Below are positions 50,655 to 59,158 of a stretch of DNA of 64,000 nt, piece by piece. The stretch comes from Dyella_D sp052115385 (GTDB lineage: Bacteria > Pseudomonadota > Gammaproteobacteria > Xanthomonadales > Rhodanobacteraceae): NCBI RefSeq assembly GCF_052115385.1, contig NZ_JBFRGP010000008.1, positions 133,200-197,199 of the forward strand, read 5' to 3'. Position 1 is the first letter of the stretch. Each line of letters opens with the position of its first letter. Below the pieces are notes generated by a model. The model saw only the letters and a program-made list of their open reading frames with translations. It was not told the DNA's origin and searched no databases. Position numbers and translations under genes: made by a program.

Positions 50655-51413
50655 GTGGCTGAAGTTCTTTTCTACGAGCGCCCGGTGCCGCTCAACCGCA
50701 CCGAACACAAGAATCTGCGCCTGAAGGGCATCCCCAGCCTGCGTTTCGCGGCCGGCGTGCATTCGGTGCCGCTGACCGGCGTGGAATTCCCCGCCGCGGC
50801 GCGTGACCTGCCGATCCTGTTCGCCGGCAGCAGCATGGAAGAAGCCGGCCCGATGGCCCTGCTGGGCCTGCGCCAGAACGAGAACCTGTTCGTCGACGCC
50901 AGCGGCCAGTGGGCGGCCAACACCTATGTGCCGGCCTTCGTGCGCCGCTATCCGTTCGTGCTGGCCGAAAAGCCGGCGGGCGAGGAAGGCGACGACTTCA
51001 CCGTGTTCCTGGACGAGGCCTACGAAGGCTTCGGCAGCGACGAGGGCGAGCGCCTGTTCAAGGAAGACGGCACCGACAGCGAGATGCTGACCAATGCCGT
51101 GAACTTCCTCGGCGAGTTCCAGCAGCACGTGGGCCGCACGCAGTGGTTCATGGAGCAGGTCCGCAAGCACGACCTGCTCGAGCCGCGCAACATCCGCCTG
51201 GAGAAGGACGGCAAGGCGATCAACCTCAATGGCCTGTACGTGATCAGCGAGGAAAAGCTGCGCAAGCTCGACGCCAAGACCTCGCAGGAGTTCCTGCAGG
51301 AAGGCGTGTTCGGCTGGATCTATGCCCACCTGCTGTCGCTGTCCAACATCGACCGCGTGGCGCAGCGCCTGGACCTGCTCGAGCAGGTCGAGACCAAGGC
51401 CACCAAGAACTGA
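50655..51413 (+). CDS. SapC family protein
   Basis: The 252-residue protein matches the SapC family: FYERPVPLNRTEHKNLRLKG, FAAGVHSVPLTGVEFPAAARDLPILFAG, MALLGLRQNENLFVDASGQWAANTYVPAFVRRYPFVLAE, and a C-terminal GFGWIYAHLLSL-type helix. The name comes from Campylobacter surface-array genes; in proteobacteria such genes often sit near TonB receptors, and the role is unresolved. It has no signal peptide. The start is GTG at 50655, preceded by GCAGAGGTAAACGAC. A terminator follows. Confidence 0.85.
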   Translation: MAEVLFYERPVPLNRTEHKNLRLKGIPSLRFAAGVHSVPLTGVEFPAAARDLPILFAGSSMEEAGPMALLGLRQNENLFVDASGQWAANTYVPAFVRRYPFVLAEKPAGEEGDDFTVFLDEAYEGFGSDEGERLFKEDGTDSEMLTNAVNFLGEFQQHVGRTQWFMEQVRKHDLLEPRNIRLEKDGKAINLNGLYVISEEKLRKLDAKTSQEFLQEGVFGWIYAHLLSLSNIDRVAQRLDLLEQVETKATKN

Positions 51414-51435
51414 GCGCGCTTCGGCGCGAGCGAAG

Positions 51436-51466
51436 AAACGGCACCCTCGAGGTGCCGTTTTTTTTT
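51436..51466 (+). terminator. Rho-independent terminator after the sapC-like gene
   Basis: Perfect 10-bp stem AAACGGCACC (51436-51445) with GGTGCCGTTT (51451-51460), five-base loop, and nine T in all. It may also serve the convergent RidA gene, whose A-run side gives a fair T run on the minus strand only three bases long. Confidence 0.92.
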
Positions 51467-51476
51467 GCGCGCGCGC

Positions 51477-51974
51477 TCAGGGCCTGACCGCGATCACCTC
51501 GATCTCGACCCGGTATCCCGGATTGCCCAGCGCCGCGACCTGGAATGCCGAGCGTGCCGGCAGCTTTGGCTGTTCCCTGGTGCCGAAGAACTGGCGGTAG
51601 CCGGCCATGAAGCCGGCGAAGTCCATGTGTCCGCCGTGAGCTTCATCGCCGACCAGGAACACCTGCATCTTCACCACGTCGCCCATGCCCATGCCCATGC
51701 CCTTGAGTTGTTTCTCGATGGCGGCGAGCACGCCGATCGTCTGCGTTTTCGTATCGCCGTACGCGGCCGCCGAATCCTTTGGCGCGTTCGGATCGGTTGC
51801 CGGTGGCACGTTGCCGCTCACGTACACGATGGCCTTGCCGGCCGGCACTTCGACCGCGGCGGAAATCGGGAAGTCGCTGTCCGGAATCTTGTAGCGCTTC
51901 ACTTCCTGCGCCTGCGTGGCCGTGGCAGCAGCGAGCAGCAAGAGGGCGAAGGCGTGGCGGGATGCCTGGTGCAT
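51477..51974 (-). CDS. Exported RidA-family protein
   Basis: RidA proteins hydrolyse reactive enamines and imines to ketones and ammonia. This 165-residue member has a signal peptide (FALLLLAAATATQAQ, cleavage about residue 23), so it acts in the periplasm, unlike cytosolic RidA. The YjgF/RidA fold shows as YVSGNVPPATDPNAPKDSAAAYGDTKTQTIGVLAAIEKQLK and ARSAFQVAALGNPGYRVEIEVIA, with the substrate-binding Arg in PARSAFQ. ATG at 51974 has AGGAG upstream. It is the last gene after the TonB receptor, amine oxidase and cytochrome c, and could clear the imine the oxidase makes. Confidence 0.85.
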   Translation of the reverse strand: MHQASRHAFALLLLAAATATQAQEVKRYKIPDSDFPISAAVEVPAGKAIVYVSGNVPPATDPNAPKDSAAAYGDTKTQTIGVLAAIEKQLKGMGMGMGDVVKMQVFLVGDEAHGGHMDFAGFMAGYRQFFGTREQPKLPARSAFQVAALGNPGYRVEIEVIAVRP

Positions 51975-52000
51975 GGGGAAAGCTCCTGTGGGAGATGAAA

Positions 52001-52447
52001 TCAACGGCGCATCGCGGCGATGTCGTCGGCGCCGATGCTATCGGTGTACTGGTTGCCGAAATGCGTGCGGATGTAGTTGATCACGCCGGCGATCTGCGCG
52101 TCGCTGAGTCCTGCATCGCGCACGAAGCGATCTTCGCCATCCGGCGGGGGCTTGAACGAAGGCATGTCACGCCGGCCATGCAGGATCACCGCTGCCATGT
52201 ACTGCGGCGAGGCCAGGCGCGGATTGCCGGTCAGCGCCGGATACGTGCCTGCGCCCCGTGCACCCTTGGCGTCGGGCATATGGCAGCCCTGGCAGATGCC
52301 GCGGAACACGGCCTCGCCGTCGGCGGCGACCAGCCGCTCACGCGCATGCACGGCATGATCGGACGACTGCGCCCGCGCCGTACCCGCGGCGAGCAGCAGA
52401 ACGGCGCCGCTCAAAGCGAGCCGAAGACATCGGTTGTTTCGTTGCAT
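52001..52447 (-). CDS. Periplasmic class I cytochrome c
   Basis: The 148-residue protein has a signal peptide (LSGAVLLLAAGTARAQ, cleavage about residue 27) and one heme site C52-Q-G-C55-H56 (FRGICQGCHMPDAKG). The axial Met is probably in GRRDMPSFKPP. The C-terminal helix LSDAQIAGVINYIRTHFG is typical of small c-type cytochromes. Its ATG shares one base with the TGA stop of the amine oxidase (TGATG), which implies coupled translation and a functional pairing: it is the likely electron acceptor of that enzyme. Confidence 0.92.
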   Translation of the reverse strand: MQRNNRCLRLALSGAVLLLAAGTARAQSSDHAVHARERLVAADGEAVFRGICQGCHMPDAKGARGAGTYPALTGNPRLASPQYMAAVILHGRRDMPSFKPPPDGEDRFVRDAGLSDAQIAGVINYIRTHFGNQYTDSIGADDIAAMRR

Positions 52448-54066
52448 CAGGTGCCTCCTGTCGCGCGTCGATGGATACGTTCGATGGCGTCCAGCGCGGA
52501 CGTCACCGCGCCTTCCTGCCAGGCCGGCAGATACGAAGCGTGCTCGCCGGCCAGCACGATGCGGCCGTCGAGCTGGCACAGGTTGTCGTAGTGGCGTTCG
52601 CGCGCCTGCTCGGACCACACGCCGAAACAGCCAAGGGTGAACGGCGAGCGATGCCAGCCCACGGCGACGCCGTGCTCGAATTCGTCGCGGTACTGCGGAT
52701 GGATCCGGCTGCCGTAGTCCACCGCCTTGCGCACGCGTTCCTCCGGTGTCATCGCGGTGAACTGGTAGGCGTCGAGTCCCCACATATAGGCGCCCAGCAG
52801 CACGCCCTTGCCGCCGCCGTGGAAGCCGGTGCTGGGATAGCTGATATTGGCGATCGGCAGGTCGGTGTAGGTGATGCCGCCGTAGATGTGCTCGTCCTGT
52901 TCCCAGAAGCGCCGCTTGAACTGCAGGCCGATCTTTACCGAGGCGGCATAGGGTACCGCCGCGATCGCCTCGGCCATGGCCGATGACACCTTGAGCGGCA
53001 ATTGCCCGAGGATCGACAGCGGAATGGTGCATACGCACCAGTCCGCGCTCGCCGTATGGGTGGTGCCGGGCGCGCCCGCGTCTTCATAGGCGACGGTGAC
53101 GCCGCGTTCGTCCTGCTCGATGGCGGTGACCTTCGCGCCGTAGCGGACCACGCTCTTCAGCTCGCGGCCGAAGGCCTCGCCGATCCGCCCCATGCCGCCC
53201 ACCGGCTGGAACAGCGTGGTCTGGAACTCGTAGATCTCGCCGGCCACCAGGTGGCTCCACAGGCGCGAACCCAGCACGTCCTTCAGCCCCAGTGGCGTGG
53301 ATGGCACCGGCCTGGCGGAGAGGCCGCCGCCCGCATCGCGGTCGTAGCCGCGCCGGTTGCTGCTCGCTTCGCCGCGAGCGTAGGCGAACTGCTTGTCCAG
53401 CGCGCCCCAATCGCGCAGCGATTCCAGCAGCAGTTCCTGGTCCTCTTTCGTCACGGCCTGGTCCAGCTGCCCTTGCCGCGTGCACTTGGCGAGCAGCTCG
53501 GCCACGTGGCCGCGGTAGTCGGCGTTGATCTCGCGATAGCGTCGCGGCTTGCCGCCGAAGGCGTTCGTGCTGTGCAGGTAAGCGTTGTGGTTGACCTGCA
53601 CGAACGGTTCCAGCGGCACCCCCAGTTTTCGGCAATAGGACAGGATGCCGTGGTGGTGATACGGCAGGCGCCATGGCCCTGGATTGAGATACAAGCCGTC
53701 GTCGAACTGGCAGTGCTGGGTGAAGCCGCCCAGCTCGGTGAAGCGGTCGCCGCCACGCAGCGACCAATTGCGGCCGCCGGGCCGCTGGTTGTACTCGAGC
53801 ACCTGCACCTGGTAGCCGGCCTGGCGCAACTCGTAGGCCGCGACCATGCCGGCGATGCCGGCGCCGAGCACCAGTACGGACGCGCCACGCGGCGCGCCCT
53901 CCAGCGGCGGTGCGCCGCGAAAGGTTGACTCGGCCGCCAGGCCCAGGCTGCTCATCGCCTGGTACATCGCCGCGCTGCCGGCGGCGGTGCCGATCATGCG
54001 CAGCAGGTCGCGCCGCTTCATCGAGCGCGGGGCATCGCCCGCGCGGTAAGGCTGTTCATCGTGCAT
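52447..54066 (-). CDS. Tat-exported flavin amine oxidase/dehydrogenase
   Basis: The 539-residue flavoprotein has a twin-Arg signal (S-M-K-R18-R19-D-L-L-R, then IGTAAGSAAMYQAMSSLGLA), an FAD-binding VLVLGAGIAGMVAAYELRQAGYQVQVLEYNQRPGGR at about 64-100, and C-terminal ILAGEHASYLPAWQEGAVTSALDAIERI, as in monoamine oxidase and L-amino-acid oxidase families. Folded export fits an FAD enzyme. The cytochrome c next to it suggests it is a dehydrogenase, as nicotine oxidoreductase NicA2 is with its cytochrome c. The amine substrate is unknown. ATG at 54066 has AGAGG upstream. It follows the TonB receptor gene by 84 bases. Confidence 0.88.
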   Translation of the reverse strand: MHDEQPYRAGDAPRSMKRRDLLRMIGTAAGSAAMYQAMSSLGLAAESTFRGAPPLEGAPRGASVLVLGAGIAGMVAAYELRQAGYQVQVLEYNQRPGGRNWSLRGGDRFTELGGFTQHCQFDDGLYLNPGPWRLPYHHHGILSYCRKLGVPLEPFVQVNHNAYLHSTNAFGGKPRRYREINADYRGHVAELLAKCTRQGQLDQAVTKEDQELLLESLRDWGALDKQFAYARGEASSNRRGYDRDAGGGLSARPVPSTPLGLKDVLGSRLWSHLVAGEIYEFQTTLFQPVGGMGRIGEAFGRELKSVVRYGAKVTAIEQDERGVTVAYEDAGAPGTTHTASADWCVCTIPLSILGQLPLKVSSAMAEAIAAVPYAASVKIGLQFKRRFWEQDEHIYGGITYTDLPIANISYPSTGFHGGGKGVLLGAYMWGLDAYQFTAMTPEERVRKAVDYGSRIHPQYRDEFEHGVAVGWHRSPFTLGCFGVWSEQARERHYDNLCQLDGRIVLAGEHASYLPAWQEGAVTSALDAIERIHRRATGGT

Positions 54067-54116
54067 CGATCACCTCTGACCTTGGATACGGAATGCCGCG
54101 AGGGCAGCTCGTTGCA

Positions 54117-54144
54117 CCCCTCCGCGCACGCCGGCGCGGAGGGG
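54117..54144. other. GC-rich hairpin between TonB receptor and amine oxidase genes
   Basis: Perfect 11-bp arms CCCCTCCGCGC (54117-54127) and GCGCGGAGGGG (54134-54144) with a six-base loop lie in the 84-base gap. No T run follows on the minus strand, so it is not a full terminator; it may protect the upstream mRNA or tune the ratio of receptor to enzyme. Confidence 0.7.
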
Positions 54145-54150
54145 ATACCG

Positions 54151-56583
54151 TCAGAAGCGATAGGCGACCTTGCCGTACCAGTAGCGGCCGTTGAAACCGA
54201 ACGGCGACAGCGAGGAATACTGCAGGCCGTCGGCGCGGTCCTCGTATACGTTGGCCAGCGAAGCCTTGGTCGGGTACTGGTTGGTGAGGTTGTCCACACC
54301 AGCGGTGAAGGTCCATGCCTGCCATGCGTAGCTGGCACTCAGGTCCAGCAGCCAGCGCGAGGCGAACTTCTGGTCCTGGCTGCCGTCGTCGGCATCGCCG
54401 CGACGGATCACCGAGCCGTAGCGCGTCAGGTTGGCATGCAGGCCGAAGCCCTGGAGCTGCCAGTCGCCGCTGAACACGTACTTGGTGCGCGGCGTGGACG
54501 CGGTCAGCAGGCCTTCGCTGGCGCGGCCGAACGCTGGCGTGGAGACTTCCAGCACCTTGGTCTTGTTGTAGTTGCCGCTGGCGGTGAGGTTGAGCCGGCC
54601 CCAGCCGTCCAGGTCCATCCGATAGTTGGCGATCAGGTCCGCGCCGCGCGTGCGCGTGGTGGCGCCGTTGACGAAGAACTGCGCGCCGGTGACCTGGCTG
54701 TTGGGGATGCTCACGGCGATCTGGTCCGAATACAGGATCGCGTTGGCCACGCGCACCTGGTACAGATCCAGCGTCGCGCTGAAATCGTCCCACGGTTGCC
54801 ATACCGCGCCGAGACCGTAGTTGGTCGACTTCTCCGGCTTCAGCGCCTTGGCCCCGAGTGCGATCGCCACCGGATCGGAAGTGCGGTAAGTACCGATCTG
54901 CGCGAGCGTGCCGTTCTGGATCAGGGTTACCACCGACTCGTAGTTCTGCTGCGCCAAGGACGGTGCACGGAAGCCGTTGGAAGCGGTGCCGCGCAGGGCG
55001 AACGTGTCGGTGAACTGGTAGCGCGCGGAGAGCTTGCCCGAACGGGTGGAACCGGCATCGCTGTAGTGCTCGTAGCGGCCGGCCAGGCCCGCGGAAAGCT
55101 TGCTGGTCAGGTCCGTTTCAAGATCCACATAAGCCGCCTCGCTGTGGCGGCCGAAGCTGCCGGCGACCTGCGGCGTCAGGCCCGGGAACACCTGCGAACC
55201 ACCGGCGTATGGCGTGGTGCTGCCGGGAATCAGGGTAGTGGGTTCGAAGAAATAGGAATCCGGATCGCCCGCGTCGATCACGTAGGTTTCCTTGCGGTAT
55301 TCCGCACCGAACGCCAGCGTCACCGGATTGGGCAGGAAGCCGACGTGCACATCCTTGCTCAGGTCCAGGTTCGCCACGCTCTGCTTGTTGCGGAAGGTGC
55401 CGGCGTTGAAATACGTCGGCGAGTAGCCGTGCGTGTAGTACAGGTTGGTGTTGACGCTGTTGGCGATGTCGAACGCCAGGTTGTTCTCACCGTGGTCGGC
55501 CGAGAAATCCCAGTGCCAACCGCTCGCGGTGGTGCCGCGCAGGCCCAGTACCGCGGCGATGTCGTTGCTGTGGTTGACGATCTGCGGCAGAAAGCCGTTC
55601 GGATAGAGCGCCGGCACGTTGCGGGCGGAGTTGTAGGCGCGGTAATAGCCGTTGGAGGTCACGTCGCGCTTGCTGCCGTTGATGTATCCGTACAGCTCGA
55701 CGCCCGAGGTGATCTGGTAGCCGAAGTTGAGCAGCAGCTGGTAGGTCTTGACCGCCGGGTCGCCGTAGCGCTCGTACGGAATGCCGCTCGGATTCGGCGC
55801 GCCCGCCAGCGTGGTGGACTTGTCGCGATTCTCCGCGCGGTTGGTGTTCATGGCGTTCTGGTAGTTCCACGCCACCCGCATCCAACCCGGCGCGTTGCCG
55901 CCGGTGCCGCCGAGTGGAATGCCCATGCTGCCCTGCACACCGTTCTGCGCGCCGTCGCCCTTGTCCATGCGACCGCCGTTGGCGGTCACGCTGTTGCCGC
56001 CTTCGGCGCCGCCGCGCTTGAGCACCACGTTGATCACGCCGGCGATGGCGTCGGAGCCGTACTGCGCTGCCGCACCATCGCGCAGCACCTCGATGTGATC
56101 GATCGCGGCGATCGGAATCGAGTTCAGATCCACCGGCGCCGAACCGCGGCCGATCGCCGAGTTGTAGTTGACCAGGCTGGTGGTGTGATAGCGCTTGCCG
56201 TCGACCAGCACCAGCACCTGGTCCGGCGACATGCCGCGCAGGCTCGCCGGCCGGATCGCGTCGTTGCCGTCGTTGATGGCGGGGCGGGGGAAGTCCAGCG
56301 AAGGGAGCAGGCTGCTCAGGGCGCTGGCCAGGTCGGTACTGCCGGTGGCGTTGAGATCCGCGGGGGTCAGTACGTCGATCGGTGCGAGGGACTCGGAAGC
56401 GGTGCGGTCGGTGCTGCGCGTGCCGGTGACAACGACTTGCTGGAGCTGCTTGGCCTTCTCGGGCGATGCCGGATCGGCGGTGGGAGTTTCATCGGCCCAG
56501 GCCGTCGAGGCGGCGAGGGCGTTCATACAACAAAGAGGTACCAGCGCGGCCGCCGGCAGGCGCCGCTTGAGTCGTTTGGTCAT
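54151..56583 (-). CDS. TonB-dependent outer-membrane receptor
   Basis: The 810-residue receptor has a signal peptide (ending about residue 30 at STAWA), a TonB box with the usual plug start (QQVVVTGTRSTDRTASES), a plug domain (SLRGMSPDQVLVLVDGKRYHTTSLVNYN, IDHIEVLRDGAAAQYGSDAIAGVINVVLKRG at about 100-190), and a 22-strand barrel ending in the terminal Phe of WYGKVAYRF. It imports a bound substrate with TonB energy. It heads a same-strand series with amine oxidase, cytochrome c and RidA, so its cargo may be the amine or a compound that contains it. GGGGAA precedes the ATG. Confidence 0.95.
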   Translation of the reverse strand: MTKRLKRRLPAAALVPLCCMNALAASTAWADETPTADPASPEKAKQLQQVVVTGTRSTDRTASESLAPIDVLTPADLNATGSTDLASALSSLLPSLDFPRPAINDGNDAIRPASLRGMSPDQVLVLVDGKRYHTTSLVNYNSAIGRGSAPVDLNSIPIAAIDHIEVLRDGAAAQYGSDAIAGVINVVLKRGGAEGGNSVTANGGRMDKGDGAQNGVQGSMGIPLGGTGGNAPGWMRVAWNYQNAMNTNRAENRDKSTTLAGAPNPSGIPYERYGDPAVKTYQLLLNFGYQITSGVELYGYINGSKRDVTSNGYYRAYNSARNVPALYPNGFLPQIVNHSNDIAAVLGLRGTTASGWHWDFSADHGENNLAFDIANSVNTNLYYTHGYSPTYFNAGTFRNKQSVANLDLSKDVHVGFLPNPVTLAFGAEYRKETYVIDAGDPDSYFFEPTTLIPGSTTPYAGGSQVFPGLTPQVAGSFGRHSEAAYVDLETDLTSKLSAGLAGRYEHYSDAGSTRSGKLSARYQFTDTFALRGTASNGFRAPSLAQQNYESVVTLIQNGTLAQIGTYRTSDPVAIALGAKALKPEKSTNYGLGAVWQPWDDFSATLDLYQVRVANAILYSDQIAVSIPNSQVTGAQFFVNGATTRTRGADLIANYRMDLDGWGRLNLTASGNYNKTKVLEVSTPAFGRASEGLLTASTPRTKYVFSGDWQLQGFGLHANLTRYGSVIRRGDADDGSQDQKFASRWLLDLSASYAWQAWTFTAGVDNLTNQYPTKASLANVYEDRADGLQYSSLSPFGFNGRYWYGKVAYRF

Positions 56584-56819
56584 TGCGAATTTCCCCGGTC
56601 AGGCAGTCAGTGGCGGGCTCCATGCCTGGATCTTGCGTCGCAGCAAATCCTCCCCAGCGCTGCGACGGTTTGAGGCTAAGCGCGATTGCTGCGGTGCGTC
56701 AACATCTGGTCATTCGCGTGTAAATGCGCTGTAATCATCGGCCCGGTCCGTTTTTTGCGGCGCAGCAGAATTTTACGTTTCCGCCAGACCTAAGCGCGGT
56801 CTAAGACGCGCCCTGGAAG
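56584..56819. promoter_or_regulatory. Divergent control region, TonB receptor / RND efflux operon
   Basis: Both operons start from these 236 bases. Near the efflux start there are two related blocks 11 bases apart, CTAAGCGCG (56790-56798) and CTAAGACGCG (56801-56810), a spacing seen in binding sites of two-component regulators. AGACC...GGTCT also forms a short dyad there. The evidence is weak. Confidence 0.35.
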
Positions 56820-58259
56820 ATGCGGCAGATGCGATATCTCCCCTTGCATCGTCGGTGGCTCGATCGATGCCGCGCCATTCTTGCTGCCGCCTTCGTCGCG
56901 CTCACCGGTTGCGCGCACTACCAGGCACGGCCCATCGATCCCGCCGCCACCGCCGCGCAGTGGCAGGCCCGCCGCCTGGACGATCCGGCACTCGCCGCGC
57001 GCCTGGCGCCGGCGCTGCGGGAGGCTTGGCCGCCCGCACGCTACGGCCGCGGCGAACTGTTGCTGGCCGCGCTGGTGCTCAATCCCGATCTGGCCGAAGC
57101 ACGCGCGCATCTGGCCGAAGCCGATGCCGCGGTACGCACGGCAAAAGCGTTGCCGAATCCCTCGGTGAACCTCGCGCTGGAGCGCTACACCCAGGACCAG
57201 GCCGGCAGCAGTCCGTGGCTGTGGGGCGTGAGCACCAACTGGCTGATCGATACCGCCGTGCGCCGCCGCCTGCGCGCGGACCTGGCCGATGCGGGCGTGC
57301 GCGCCGCGCGGCTCGATTACGCCGAGAAAGTGTGGGACGTGCGCCGCAACTTGCGCGCGGCCCTGGCCGACGTACTGCTGGGCGACCGCCAGCATGCGTT
57401 GGCCGACGATGCGGTGACCAAGGCGACCGCGCTGCAGGCAGCACAAGAGCACCGCCGCGCACTGGGCGAAGCGATGCCGGCGGACGTGCTGCAGGTGGCG
57501 CTCGTGCTGGCGCAGGCGCGCGATGCCTCCGCCGCTGCCGCGCAGCGCGTGGCCGATGCGCGTGCACGGCTGGCCCGCGCGGTGGGTGTGCCGGTGCACG
57601 CGCTGGATGGTGTCGCACTCGCCTGGGACGATCTCGAATCGCCACCGGACCCGCCGGCCGCCAGACTCGGCGAACTCGCCGCGCAGGCACGCCTCTCGCG
57701 CCCCGATCTGGAACGCGCGCTGGTCGACTACGCCAGCCGCGAAACCGAACTGCGCCAGCAGGTGCGCATGCAATACCCGCAGATCAGCATCGGCCCCGGC
57801 TACACGTACGACCACGGCGTGCGCAAACTGCAATTCAGTCTCGGCGCCACGCTGCCGCTGTTCGACCAGAACCAGGGGCCGATCGCCGAAGCCGAAGCGC
57901 GGCGCGAAGTCGCCGGCCGCCATATCGAAACGGTCCAGGCCAGCATCGACAGCGAGATCGATGGCGCCGCCGCCAGGCTTGCCGCCGCACGCCAGGCGCT
58001 GGACGCCGCGGCACATGGACACGCTGCCGCCGCCCGCCTGCAGCAGCAGACTGCCACCGGCTACGCGCACGGCGAGGACGACCGCATCGCCGTGCTCAAT
58101 GCACAACTGGCCGCCGTCACCGCCGCACAGGCGCAACTCACCGCCGCCGGCCAGGCCCAGCAGGCGCTGGGCGCGCTGGAAGACGCCGTACGCACACCGC
58201 TGGAAGGCAACGAGGCCGAGTTGCTGCGCGCAGCGGGCCATGCTGGAGATTCGCCATGA
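56820..58259 (+). CDS. TolC-family outer-membrane efflux lipoprotein
   Basis: The 479-residue protein is the outer-membrane channel of an RND pump. It has a lipoprotein signal (AAFVALTGC, lipid Cys near residue 31) and two OEP repeats of coiled helices and short strands (LVLNPDLAEARAHLAEADAAVRTAKALPNPSVNLALE; RQQVRMQYPQISIGPGYTYDHGVRKLQFSLGATLPLFDQNQG). GGAAG lies directly against ATG 56820 but nine bases before ATG 56829, so the true start may be 56829. The stop overlaps the adaptor start (ATGA). Confidence 0.9.
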   Translation: MRQMRYLPLHRRWLDRCRAILAAAFVALTGCAHYQARPIDPAATAAQWQARRLDDPALAARLAPALREAWPPARYGRGELLLAALVLNPDLAEARAHLAEADAAVRTAKALPNPSVNLALERYTQDQAGSSPWLWGVSTNWLIDTAVRRRLRADLADAGVRAARLDYAEKVWDVRRNLRAALADVLLGDRQHALADDAVTKATALQAAQEHRRALGEAMPADVLQVALVLAQARDASAAAAQRVADARARLARAVGVPVHALDGVALAWDDLESPPDPPAARLGELAAQARLSRPDLERALVDYASRETELRQQVRMQYPQISIGPGYTYDHGVRKLQFSLGATLPLFDQNQGPIAEAEARREVAGRHIETVQASIDSEIDGAAARLAAARQALDAAAHGHAAAARLQQQTATGYAHGEDDRIAVLNAQLAAVTAAQAQLTAAGQAQQALGALEDAVRTPLEGNEAELLRAAGHAGDSP

Positions 58260-59155
58260 TCGCCGTTCGTCTATTGCTGCTTGCATCGCTCGCGCTGCCC
58301 ATTGCCGACGCTGCGGCGACCGAGGTCGATGCCGCCACGCAGACGCGCCTCGGCCTCGCGCTGGTCGAGCTGCGCGCCGCGCAGGCGCCGGTCGAGCTGG
58401 CGGCCACCGTCGAAGTACTGGATCCGTCCACGCTGGCGAAAACGGCTGACGATATCGCCGCGCTGCAGGCGACCGCGGATGCCTCGAATGCAGAGGCGCG
58501 CCGCGTGCAGGCGCTGTTCGCGGCCGACGGCAATATGTCGCGCAAAGCGGTCGAGGCCGCGCGCGCTCAGGCAGCGGTCGATCAAGCGAAGTTGCAGCAG
58601 GTGCGCACCCAGTTGCGCATGGATTGGGGCAGCGCCATCGCCGCGCTGGATGCGCAGGCGCTGCATGCGCGCGCCGAAAGCCTGCTGGACGGGCGCATGG
58701 CGTGGCTCAAGGCCGAACCGCTGGCCGTACCCGCCGCCGGATTCCAGGCCGCCGGTGCACTGCTGCGGCCGGGCGATGTCACGGCGCGCGTGCTCGGACC
58801 GCTGCCACGCAGCACCTCGGGTCTGGCCGGCGGCTGGCTGCTCGAAGCGCCGGGCGCAGGCCTGATGCCGGGCATGACGCTCACCGCGCGGATGCGCGGC
58901 GCCGCTGCCGGCGCCACCGGCGTGCTGCTGCCGCGTAGTGCCGTGGTGCGCTGGAACGGCCTGGCCTGGGCCTACGTCGCCACCGACGCCACGCATTTCG
59001 AACGCCGCGCGGTAAACGCGCTGGCGATCACCGCCGAGGGCTGGATCGTCGGCGCGCCGTTCAAGCCCGGCGAGAAAGCCGTGGCGCGCGGCGCGGAAAC
59101 GTTGATCGCGCTCGACGCGGCGCCGCCCGCGGCCGACAAGGCGGAAGAAGACTGA
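58256..59155 (+). CDS. Short periplasmic adaptor (membrane fusion protein) of RND pump
   Basis: The 299-residue protein has a signal peptide (LLLASLALPIADA) and sits between the OEP and RND genes, the adaptor position. It keeps the coiled hairpin half (IAALQATADASNAEARRVQALFAADGNMSRKAVEAARAQAAVDQAKL) and C-terminal beta parts (PGMTLTARM, VLLPRSAVVRWNGLAWAYVATD, GAPFKPGEKAVARGAETLIALD). The usual lipoyl/barrel-sandwich stretch before the hairpin (the G-x-V-...-G-x-x-V-x-x-G-Q type) is missing: VEVLDPSTLAK leads straight into the helix. This is shorter than typical adaptors of 350-400 residues. Starts overlap the upstream stop (ATGA). Confidence 0.75.
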   Translation: MIAVRLLLLASLALPIADAAATEVDAATQTRLGLALVELRAAQAPVELAATVEVLDPSTLAKTADDIAALQATADASNAEARRVQALFAADGNMSRKAVEAARAQAAVDQAKLQQVRTQLRMDWGSAIAALDAQALHARAESLLDGRMAWLKAEPLAVPAAGFQAAGALLRPGDVTARVLGPLPRSTSGLAGGWLLEAPGAGLMPGMTLTARMRGAAAGATGVLLPRSAVVRWNGLAWAYVATDATHFERRAVNALAITAEGWIVGAPFKPGEKAVARGAETLIALDAAPPAADKAEED

Positions 59156-59158
59156 GCC

